Source of the DNA: Clostridia bacterium
GTDB lineage: Bacteria > Bacillota > Clostridia > Christensenellales > SZUA-584
NCBI GenBank assembly: GCA_003249555.1
Contig: QKIQ01000095.1
Span: forward strand, 1-64,000
DNA: 64,000 nucleotides
Reading direction: 5' to 3'
This document shows positions 1 to 8,112 of this stretch, piece by piece. The first letter of the stretch is position 1. Every line of letters starts with the position of its first letter. Made by a program: the position numbers and the translations under genes. Under the pieces are notes generated by a model that had not been told where the DNA came from, ran no database searches, and saw only the letters and a list, made by a program, of their open reading frames with translations.

Positions 1-142
1 GGTTAAAACAAAGAGGCCTAATATCACTATTAGACCACTTCAACAAAGTACACTTAGTTACGAATTGAACCGCCGTATACGGAAAACCGTACGTACGGTG
101 GTGTGAGAGGGGCGAAACCTGATACGGTTAGCCCCTACTCGA
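1..142 (+). mobile_element. 3' end of a group II intron (domain V/VI; remainder lies upstream of the window)
   Basis: GAACCGCCGTATACGGAAAACCGTACGTACGGTGGTGTGAGAGG (67-110) matches a bacterial group II intron domain V: outer stem ACCGCCGTA/TACGGTGGT, 2-nt bulge, AAAA-capped stem. It is followed by a DVI-like hairpin GGGGCGAAACCTGATACGGTTAGCCCC and CTACTCGATT, a typical intron 3' end. Confidence 0.8.
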
Positions 143-275
143 TTGCTTAAACATACGTTCATGTTAATAAATCGACATCTCAATACAATAAATGATAATA
201 TATTTTATATTTATATATCAAAAAATGAACTTTTTTAGAAATTATTCGTTATGTATGGGAAAGGAGGATGAATTT

Positions 276-845
276 GTGTGCGCGCATGATGAAATCTATA
301 TGCTCTTTATAAAAGGAGACAGGCAAGCTATGAGTATACTTGTAGAAACATATAAGCGTGAGTTGTTCAACTTATGCTTTAGGCTGACGTTTAACAAACA
401 GGATGCGGAGGATCTTTTTCAGCAGACTTGGATTAAAGCAACAAAAAACGCATCCAAATACGAGCACCAATCATTCAAACCTTGGCTGTTTAAAATATGC
501 GTTAATCAGTACAGGGACAATTACAGACAACATATCAAGAGAAAGAAGCTTATGAAGGAAGACTTTGAGTCGACCAGCGCGAAGGATTATGTGCTGATGA
601 CAGCAGGCGAAACGGATTCCGTGGAGGAGCAGTTTGAAAGAAAGCATATTCAAGCGCTGCTTATCGCCAATATTGATAAACTTCCGCATCCGCAAAAAGT
701 ACCAATGGTTCTTTACTATTATCAACAGTTGAAATATTCGGAAATTGCCAATGTTCTTGGTGTGCCTGAAGGGACGGTCAAATCACGGATCAATACGGCC
801 AAGAAAAAGCTAAAGAGTGTATTGGAGAGTGAATTGTATGTTTGA
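276..845 (+). CDS. RNA polymerase sigma factor, ECF / sigma-70 family
   Basis: Region 2 (FNLCFRLTFNKQDAEDLFQQTWIKATKN) and region 4 (YYYQQLKYSEIANVLGVPEGTVKSRINTAKKKLK). AAGGAGG at 261-267 supports a GTG start at 276; the ORF track start is 192. Confidence 0.9.
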   Translation: MCAHDEIYMLFIKGDRQAMSILVETYKRELFNLCFRLTFNKQDAEDLFQQTWIKATKNASKYEHQSFKPWLFKICVNQYRDNYRQHIKRKKLMKEDFESTSAKDYVLMTAGETDSVEEQFERKHIQALLIANIDKLPHPQKVPMVLYYYQQLKYSEIANVLGVPEGTVKSRINTAKKKLKSVLESELYV

Positions 846-2961
846 TATAGACGCTTATTTAGATACAATTGCCATTAAAGAAGTATCACCGCCCGACGCC
901 TTGATTAGCAGGACGGTGGAACAGTGCGGTGAGTTGCTGAAAAGAAAAGAAAAAGACAAAAAAGCCACGCAACAGATAAAAAAAGCAGTGATGATTGCGG
1001 TGCCGGCAGCGGCGCTGCTGCTGATTGGCATATTTATCGGTTCGCAAATGAATATGTTTCAGGGAACTGCGATGAATGCTGCTTCCGCTTGTTTTACAGT
1101 GGATATCAATCCGAGTGTATGCGTGAATGTGGATGAACAAAGCATCGTTACCAGCCTTGTGGGACAAAACAATGATGCACAGATACTGGTTGACAAGCTG
1201 GACTGCGTAGGTGACCCCGCCGCAGATGCCATATATCAGATCGTAGAGGAAGCAAAAGATTTAGGCTACATTGACGAACAAAATAAATATGTGCTGATTG
1301 GATGCTTTGGTGTCAGTGATGAAGACGGGACACTTGGCAGCTTGCAGGAGAAGCTGGAGAACAGCTTTGGTGATATGATTGACTTATTGGTTGTTTCCGG
1401 CACGCTTGAGGAAAAAACGCAAGCGGATTCGCTGGATGTTTCTGCGGGGCTGCTAAAGCTTAGCCGTATGGCACAAGGCGTGTCGATCGATAACGAAGAT
1501 AAAGTCAAAGATGTGGTGGACGAGCTCAAGGACACTTACAGTGCACCTGCGTTGTCAGTCAGCGAAACGACCGGCGGGCTTATGCTCAAATGGACAAGCC
1601 TTGATTTTGAAGCGATGGGCTACAGCGGCGAAGTCACCTGCGCTATTGTGGCGGCTGATACAGCAACAGAAGTGAAAGATTACAACGCGAAGATATTGAA
1701 ATCGTTTACGTATCAAACAGGAGATACGCAAAAATCAAGCTTTAAGGTGACTCCTGAAAACAGCGGTATTCATGCGGGGACTATGAAGTTTTACGGTGTA
1801 TATGTGAAGTATGGAAACATCGCAAAGCTGGTTAGCAATGTTGTGGGCGCCAATATGCCAAAAGCTGCCGCGCCTTCGCCAAAAACCAGTACCACACCGA
1901 CAGCTGCGCCTACTTCGACACAAACGCCGAAGCCGCAGCAAAACCCGGACGTTACGGGACATATTTCCGGGGGCGCCGTCGTGATTCAATGGCGTAAAGA
2001 CACATCTGAGACACTTTCGGGATATAAGATTGTGGCGTCCAAGACAAATCCGAACCCCAGGTATCCCGATGATGGATACTTAAAATTCATCACGGATAAG
2101 GATACCACGAGCATTAAGCTCTATGAAGGCACAGGCGGCCTAAAAGCCAATCAAAGCTACTATTTCAGCGTAACGTATCTCTATAAAGATGGAAGCACGG
2201 TCGCAGCTAACGCCGTGCAGCTGACAGTACCCGCAAAAGAGAAGACGCCGGCTGAAACGGCCGCACCGCCGGCAGAGCAAACGACCGCGCCAACGCAGGC
2301 ACCTCCGCCTTCGGGAGACTATGCCTCGACAAGTATTAGTGGTTCGATGGACGGCAACACTGCTCGATTAAGCTGGGGACAGATCAACGATGCGCGGTTT
2401 GACGGGTATAAAGTGGTGTGTTCATTCACCAACTCCAGCCCGAGCTATCCCAATGACGGTTATGTAAAATGGATTACGGATGCGGGGCAGACAAGCTGCT
2501 CGGTGGATATGACCAAAATTTCCGGTTATGCGCCGGAAGCCGTTTGCTACTTTGCTATCACCGCGCTTTATGACGGCCATAACGTGAAAAAGACGGGTAA
2601 TACGATATCGCTGACAATGCCTGCGGCGCCTCCGGCGGTTCCTGAATCCCAGCCTTATGAATCGACAAATGTCAGTGGTTCAATGGACGGTAATACAGCC
2701 CGATTAAGCTGGGGACAGATCAACGATGCGCGGTTTGACGGATACAAAGTGGTGTGTTCATTCACCAACTCCAGCCCGAGCTACCCCAATGACGGCTATC
2801 TGAAATGGATCACGGACGCAGGGCAGACGAGCTGCTCAGTGGATATGACGGGAGTTGACGGATATGCGCCGGGCGCTACATGTCACTTTGCAATCACAGT
2901 GCTTTACGATGGACATAACGTCAAGAAAACAGGCAATACTGTCACCTTGACTATGCCTTAA
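838..2961 (+). CDS. RsgI-like membrane anti-sigma factor with Pro/Thr linkers and three C-terminal FN3-like modules
   Basis: Overlaps the sigma gene by 8 nt. One TM segment (AVMIAVPAAALLLIGIFIG) is followed by FTVDINPSVCVNVDEQSIVTSLVGQNNDAQ, typical of RsgI-type anti-sigma factors. Linkers are PT-rich; C-terminal repeats are about 100 aa. Confidence 0.8.
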   Translation: MFDIDAYLDTIAIKEVSPPDALISRTVEQCGELLKRKEKDKKATQQIKKAVMIAVPAAALLLIGIFIGSQMNMFQGTAMNAASACFTVDINPSVCVNVDEQSIVTSLVGQNNDAQILVDKLDCVGDPAADAIYQIVEEAKDLGYIDEQNKYVLIGCFGVSDEDGTLGSLQEKLENSFGDMIDLLVVSGTLEEKTQADSLDVSAGLLKLSRMAQGVSIDNEDKVKDVVDELKDTYSAPALSVSETTGGLMLKWTSLDFEAMGYSGEVTCAIVAADTATEVKDYNAKILKSFTYQTGDTQKSSFKVTPENSGIHAGTMKFYGVYVKYGNIAKLVSNVVGANMPKAAAPSPKTSTTPTAAPTSTQTPKPQQNPDVTGHISGGAVVIQWRKDTSETLSGYKIVASKTNPNPRYPDDGYLKFITDKDTTSIKLYEGTGGLKANQSYYFSVTYLYKDGSTVAANAVQLTVPAKEKTPAETAAPPAEQTTAPTQAPPPSGDYASTSISGSMDGNTARLSWGQINDARFDGYKVVCSFTNSSPSYPNDGYVKWITDAGQTSCSVDMTKISGYAPEAVCYFAITALYDGHNVKKTGNTISLTMPAAPPAVPESQPYESTNVSGSMDGNTARLSWGQINDARFDGYKVVCSFTNSSPSYPNDGYLKWITDAGQTSCSVDMTGVDGYAPGATCHFAITVLYDGHNVKKTGNTVTLTMP
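2325..2958 (+). repeat. Two near-identical in-frame repeats (period 336 bp / 112 aa) inside the anti-sigma gene
   Basis: CGATTAAGCTGGGGACAGATCAACGATGCGCGGTTTGACGG... occurs at 2365 and 2701. Both copies encode SGSMDGNTARLSWGQINDARFDGYKVVCSFTNSSPSYPNDGY.KWITDAGQTSCSVDMT. Confidence 0.9.
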
Positions 2962-2988
2962 CCCTGCCCTTGGGCAGAAAATAATTCA

Positions 2989-3022
2989 AGAGAGTGCGCC
3001 CCCAACCGTGCTCTCTTTTTTT
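2989..3022 (+). terminator. Intrinsic terminator after sigma/anti-sigma operon
   Basis: AGAGAGTGCG-CCCCCAAC-CGTGCTCTCT followed by a T run. Confidence 0.7.
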
Positions 3023-3203
3023 CTGTATTTGAGTTAAAAATTCTACACAAATGTACATCTTGCCAAAATACCAACGTGTAATAATACATTTAACGCTACA
3101 GGTTTTGTGTTGCCCAAAAATATGTTGTAAACAATTATCGAAACGCTATGCACACCAAATTTAGGATGGTATAATTTTTACAATAACAATCGGAGGCGAG
3201 TGT

Positions 3204-4139
3204 GTGGGCATCATATTTGGCGCTATACAGTTTATAGAGACCTCTCTTTTATCTTCATCTCTTCTTTTCTCTATTATCATGTTTGTGAGAACAAAGGACC
3301 GTTTTGTTCGCCGAACGCTGTTGTTGCTGCTGCCCGTATCTGCTTTGCTTTTCACTTCGTATATGTATAGTCTGAAAGTGAACGTTTCTGAAACGAAAGC
3401 CGTTGCATGGCTGACCCCTCTCTTCGCGCTTTTTGTCATCGTTTTAATTATGCTGTCTATATTAGCGGCCTGCTTCTATGTCATACAGCTGTTTCCCATT
3501 CCGAAACATAAGAAACGTATAGCCTTGCTGTCGGCAACGGGAATAACAGGGGTGCTGCTGATTACAACAGCAGTTCTTGTCATGTACATGTCTCGGGCAG
3601 ATTTGACACAATCGGTTACAACGGCGCTTTGGGCGTTTTATCCACTTTGCTCGATTGCCTTGTTTGTTGAAGCGATGGCCGTGGCCGGCATGTACCGAAA
3701 AATTACTGATTCGCATAACCTGCGCCTTGCAAAATATTTCTTGATTGCGTTTATTCCACAAGCTGCCTATTCGATTATCGACTTTTTATTGCTTCAAAAC
3801 ATCTCGTTCCAGCTTACACATATTTCATACGCGGTTTTTTCGGTTTTTGTGTTTGTCGACCTGTGTTCATACTTTTTTAAACACTACAGTCACGAGCTGG
3901 ATATATCGTCCAAAAAAGAAGACCTTAAAGCAAAATACGCCCTGAGCGACCGTGAGTATGAAGTGATTGAGCTGCTTGCCAAAGGCATGACCTACCAGAC
4001 CATATGTGAAAAATTGCATATCAGCGTCAACACTGTGAAGTCTCATATCAAGCGCATCTACAAAAAGCTGGAAATCGTTAACCGTTTGCAGCTCATAAAT
4101 CTTCTAGGTAACGGAAAAACACCAAATATAGAAAAATAA
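3204..4139 (+). CDS. Membrane protein with C-terminal LuxR-type helix-turn-helix
   Basis: Several hydrophobic segments, then YALSDREYEVIELLAKGMTYQTICEKLHISVNTVKSHIKRIYKKLEI, a LuxR/GerE HTH. SD GGAGGCGAG before GTG. Confidence 0.85.
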   Translation: MGIIFGAIQFIETSLLSSSLLFSIIMFVRTKDRFVRRTLLLLLPVSALLFTSYMYSLKVNVSETKAVAWLTPLFALFVIVLIMLSILAACFYVIQLFPIPKHKKRIALLSATGITGVLLITTAVLVMYMSRADLTQSVTTALWAFYPLCSIALFVEAMAVAGMYRKITDSHNLRLAKYFLIAFIPQAAYSIIDFLLLQNISFQLTHISYAVFSVFVFVDLCSYFFKHYSHELDISSKKEDLKAKYALSDREYEVIELLAKGMTYQTICEKLHISVNTVKSHIKRIYKKLEIVNRLQLINLLGNGKTPNIEK

Positions 4140-4270
4140 CGCGCCATTCACCCGAAAGGGTTAATCAAAAATCACCCCGAAAAGTATGCATTTGCATGCG
4201 TTTGGGTCATTGTGCTTGCCAAAAAGCAGCCATATGATGTTATCAAAGAGAGCAAAAAGGAGGAGCATCA

Positions 4271-6343
4271 TTGCAAACGCTGTTTGGCAGGGTTATCCGA
4301 AAAAAGAAAACCATCATTATAGTGTCTTTATGTGCAGCTTTTGCCTGTGCGTTTTTAATGCTGGGCGTTGGACAGAACTATGATATGTCAGATTATCTGC
4401 CGGGTCATTCAGATTCTAAAACGGGAATCGATATTTTGAAAACTGAATACAGCTACAACGGCAGTGCGCTGATGATGCTGGAAAATAAGAGCATCGTAGA
4501 GGTGCTTGATGCCAAGGAAAAAATAAAATGTATAAATGGCATTGATGCGGTTGTCTGGCTGGACGACGTGGCGGATTTAAAGCAGCCTGTTGAGCTGATA
4601 AATGAGGAAGTACGTAACAATTATTACAATGACGCAAATGCGTTGCTCCATATTATTTTTACGGAAGACGATTATGCGGAACTCACACGCAGTGCCATTG
4701 ATAGCATTAAAGACGTATTCGGCAATGATGCCATATTATCAGGAAGCGCAATGGACGCATATTTGAACATCAATACGGTCAACGGCAACGTCATGAACAG
4801 TATAACGATTGCCCTGAGTATTGTGCTTGTGCTGCTCTTTCTTACAACAAACTCCTTCGCTGAGGTTTTACTGTTCCTGCTGACCACGGGCGTGGCCATC
4901 GTGCTCAACTTAGGAACAAATGTGATGTTCGGGGAAATTTCCTACATGACTTTTGCGTGCGCAGCTATATTGCAGCTTGCGGTATCCATGGATTACTCGA
5001 TATTTCTGCTCCACCGTTTCAGCTACGAGCGACGTACTATAAGCAATCCTTCTGTCGCCATGGCACGGGCACAAAAAGCGTCGTTTGCCGCAATCATGTC
5101 CAGCGGCGCGACCACGGTTGTCGGTTTTTTTGCGCTTGTTTCTATGAGCTACACAATGGGGCGCGATATGGGGCTGGTGCTGGCAAAGGGTATTTTTTTC
5201 AGTCTTCTGTGCGTCATGCTGCTGCTGCCTGTGCTTGCGGTGGTTTTTGTAAAGTTTATTGATAAGACCACACACAAGCCGCTGCTGCCCTCACTCAAAA
5301 AAGTGCAGCATTTATTGGGCGGCAGAGTCAAATACGTGGTGATCAGTTTGCTTATTGTGGTCAGTGTCATATCGTTCATGGCTCAAAACAAAAATGTGTT
5401 CATTTATTCGTCCAGTAACGTGGCGGATGAAAATCAGACAACATCCAAAATTGAAAATACATTTGGAGAGAGCAATATTTTTGTGGTGCTCGTCCCTCGC
5501 GGCAATGAAATGGGTGAATACGATATGGTAAACAAGCTGGAATCGCTGGATATTGTGAAAAGCGTGCAGGGAATATACGCGTTCATCGACCCGGCCACAC
5601 CGCAGGAGATTGTGCCCCAATATATGAGCGATGAATTTTTGAGTGATAACTATTCACGCTATATCGTGGAAGTGGATACGTCGATCGAAAGCGATGCGGC
5701 AATGGACACTGTGAGACTGATTCGAAGCGTGGCATCCGAATTCTTTGACAAAGCTTATGTGACCGGTTCTTCGCCTGTTATTTACGACATTGCGCAGACC
5801 ACGTCAGAAGATTTTTCGCGCGTGACCATTCTTTCCATCGTGTTTGTGGGGCTCATCATATTGGTCACTTTTCGATCGCTCACGGTTCCGGTGATACTGC
5901 TTTTTATCATCAAAACGTCCATTTGGATCAACATGGCGATACCGTATTTTCAAGGGACACCTATGATTTTTTTGGGATATATGATTGTCAGCGCTATCCA
6001 GCTTGGCGCGACAATCGATTACGCGATACTCATGACGAATTATTATACAGAAGGACGAAAAACGCTGGAGAGGCGCGATGCCGCGGAATACGCCGTGGAG
6101 AAAGCGGGGGCATCTATCATGGTGTCGGCGTTTGTGCTTGCGGTGGGCGGTTTCGTGATCGCAGGAACATTTACACAAGAAGCAATGGCGCAGCTCGGCA
6201 CGCTGATCGGCAGAGGGGCGCTTCTTTCCGGATTCCTCACGATATTCGTATTGCCTCAACTGCTGATATCGCTGGACGGTGTGATAAAAAGAACAACCTT
6301 AGAGGGAAAATTGCTTAAAAAGAGGCGGCAAAATGAAATGTGA
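4271..6343 (+). CDS. MMPL/RND-family transporter
   Basis: 690 aa with two RND halves; SMDYSIFLLHRF and GATIDYAILMTNYY motifs typical of MMPL proteins. TTG start after AAGGAGG. Confidence 0.9.
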   Translation: MQTLFGRVIRKKKTIIIVSLCAAFACAFLMLGVGQNYDMSDYLPGHSDSKTGIDILKTEYSYNGSALMMLENKSIVEVLDAKEKIKCINGIDAVVWLDDVADLKQPVELINEEVRNNYYNDANALLHIIFTEDDYAELTRSAIDSIKDVFGNDAILSGSAMDAYLNINTVNGNVMNSITIALSIVLVLLFLTTNSFAEVLLFLLTTGVAIVLNLGTNVMFGEISYMTFACAAILQLAVSMDYSIFLLHRFSYERRTISNPSVAMARAQKASFAAIMSSGATTVVGFFALVSMSYTMGRDMGLVLAKGIFFSLLCVMLLLPVLAVVFVKFIDKTTHKPLLPSLKKVQHLLGGRVKYVVISLLIVVSVISFMAQNKNVFIYSSSNVADENQTTSKIENTFGESNIFVVLVPRGNEMGEYDMVNKLESLDIVKSVQGIYAFIDPATPQEIVPQYMSDEFLSDNYSRYIVEVDTSIESDAAMDTVRLIRSVASEFFDKAYVTGSSPVIYDIAQTTSEDFSRVTILSIVFVGLIILVTFRSLTVPVILLFIIKTSIWINMAIPYFQGTPMIFLGYMIVSAIQLGATIDYAILMTNYYTEGRKTLERRDAAEYAVEKAGASIMVSAFVLAVGGFVIAGTFTQEAMAQLGTLIGRGALLSGFLTIFVLPQLLISLDGVIKRTTLEGKLLKKRRQNEM

Positions 6344-6419
6344 TTCATTGTGGATTTGATTAGCTTTGAAGATCTGCGCGTTTTTAAAACGATGCAAAGA
6401 AAGGAATATGGGAGGCAAA

Positions 6420-8045
6420 ATGAATATGAGACGAAAAAGATATTTATCGGTAGCGGGTGTGCTGCTCATGAGCTTTTTGCTTCTTTTAACGCCTGCTATG
6501 GCGCAAGGAAGCAGCAAGACAGAAACAGTGTATGCGACTTTGAACCATGACGGCAGCGTCAAAAGCATATACGTGGTGAATCATCTGACGGGGAATTATA
6601 CGGACTACGGCTCATATATCGAAATAAAAAATCTGTCTACGATGACTGAACCGACTGTTGAGGGAGACAAGATCACATTTTCCGATGAACTCTCCGAAGA
6701 AGGCCTTTATTATCAGGGTACGATGAACGCAGAACTGCCAATAAGCACCCACATAAATTATGACCTGAATGGCAAGCCTGTAGACGCGGACAAACTCGCG
6801 GGCGCGAGCGGTCATCTCAAAATCATGATCAATTATGCGGTGAATGAGGGGTGCAGCTCAGCGGTGAGAGAGGGGCTTATGGCACAGGTGACCGCCGAGT
6901 TTAGCAAAGAAACGGCTTCGAATGTGTCTGCAGAAAATGCCACAACAGTGACCGTGGGCAGCTCTGTAAATTTAAGCTATATTATTATGCCGAACGAAAG
7001 CGGTACGCTTGTGATGGAAGCGGATATCAGCAATTTTGAAATGGATCCGATTACGGTGACGCTGCTTAAAGGGGTGTTTTCAATATCGGGCGTGTCGGAC
7101 AGTATTAGCGACTTTGAAGACGGCTTCGATGAGATGATCACCGGCACAGATGAGATGGTGGACGGTACCACGCAACTTAAAGACGGCATGCAGACGCTGG
7201 CAGGTAAGGTGGGCAAGCTGAGCGATGGGTTGTCAGAGCTTGGTGCATCGGGCGTGCTCATCGATGACGGCATCACGCAGTATGAGCAAGCACTGGACAC
7301 ATATATTTCCGGCGTACAGGGCTTAAAATCCGCGTCTGCCGATATACGTGCAGGACTTGAAGAGTTGGCGCTAAACGGATCTGCGGTATCGTCCGGCATT
7401 GGAGATGTGAGCAGCCATCTCACGGCGCTGGCAGACAACAGCGAGCAATTAAAGACGCTGGCCCAATCATTGACAGGCAGCTCGGATGAAACGGTCAAAG
7501 CGCTGGCAGGAGGTGTGCTGGAGCTTCTGGGCGGCATTCAGGGACTCTCGGATGGGCTTGCGTCTGCAAGCGGGGGCCTGAGCTCCTATGTGGCGGGTGT
7601 GAACGATGTGTCGCAAGGGTATACGGCACTTGATGATGGCATTGCACAACTGGATGAAGGAGGCGCTCAGATTGTTACGGGATTCGTTGACGCACACAGT
7701 GGCTTTGCATCCTATCGGCAAGGTGTGTCGCAAAGCGCCGACGGCGCCTATAAGCTTTATAAAGCACTAAAAGGGCTGCCCGCAGATGTTCAGGAACTGA
7801 TAAACGGACAAATTGAGTTTAAGGATGGTATTGAGAGCGCGAAAAATGAAATAATGGAAAAGACAGATCGATTCACCGACAACGAAGAGCCACAGGTATC
7901 GTTTGCGTCACCGCAAAAAAACAATCCCGACAGCGTTCAGTATGTATTGACCACGCCGGGAATCGAGATCAAAAAAGCGCCAAAAACTGATGCGATAAAA
8001 AAAGAAGAAGATTTTTTATCACGGCTTGTTGATTTGTTTCGATGA
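6420..8045 (+). CDS. Secreted protein with X-X-X-Leu-X-X-Gly heptad repeats
   Basis: Signal peptide MNMRRKRYLSVAGVLLMSFLLLLTPAMAQG. Heptads MVDGTTQLKDGMQTLAGKVGKLSDGLSELG. SD GGGAGG before ATG 6420. Confidence 0.75.
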   Translation: MNMRRKRYLSVAGVLLMSFLLLLTPAMAQGSSKTETVYATLNHDGSVKSIYVVNHLTGNYTDYGSYIEIKNLSTMTEPTVEGDKITFSDELSEEGLYYQGTMNAELPISTHINYDLNGKPVDADKLAGASGHLKIMINYAVNEGCSSAVREGLMAQVTAEFSKETASNVSAENATTVTVGSSVNLSYIIMPNESGTLVMEADISNFEMDPITVTLLKGVFSISGVSDSISDFEDGFDEMITGTDEMVDGTTQLKDGMQTLAGKVGKLSDGLSELGASGVLIDDGITQYEQALDTYISGVQGLKSASADIRAGLEELALNGSAVSSGIGDVSSHLTALADNSEQLKTLAQSLTGSSDETVKALAGGVLELLGGIQGLSDGLASASGGLSSYVAGVNDVSQGYTALDDGIAQLDEGGAQIVTGFVDAHSGFASYRQGVSQSADGAYKLYKALKGLPADVQELINGQIEFKDGIESAKNEIMEKTDRFTDNEEPQVSFASPQKNNPDSVQYVLTTPGIEIKKAPKTDAIKKEEDFLSRLVDLFR

Positions 8046-8112
8046 TTGAATAACCGCATAAATAGCCGTTCTCTTCGTATAATAATCTTACGGGGTCGGG
8101 AGGCTATTTTTT

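Noticed and set aside
4140-4270. Small palindromes (ACCCGAAAGGGT, GCATTTGCATGC) upstream of the MMPL gene
   Set aside because: Too short and not associated with a T run or clear operator geometry.
6977-7537. 186-aa Ser/Pro-rich ORF antisense to the LxxG protein
   Set aside because: Composition reflects the complement of heptad-repeat codons.
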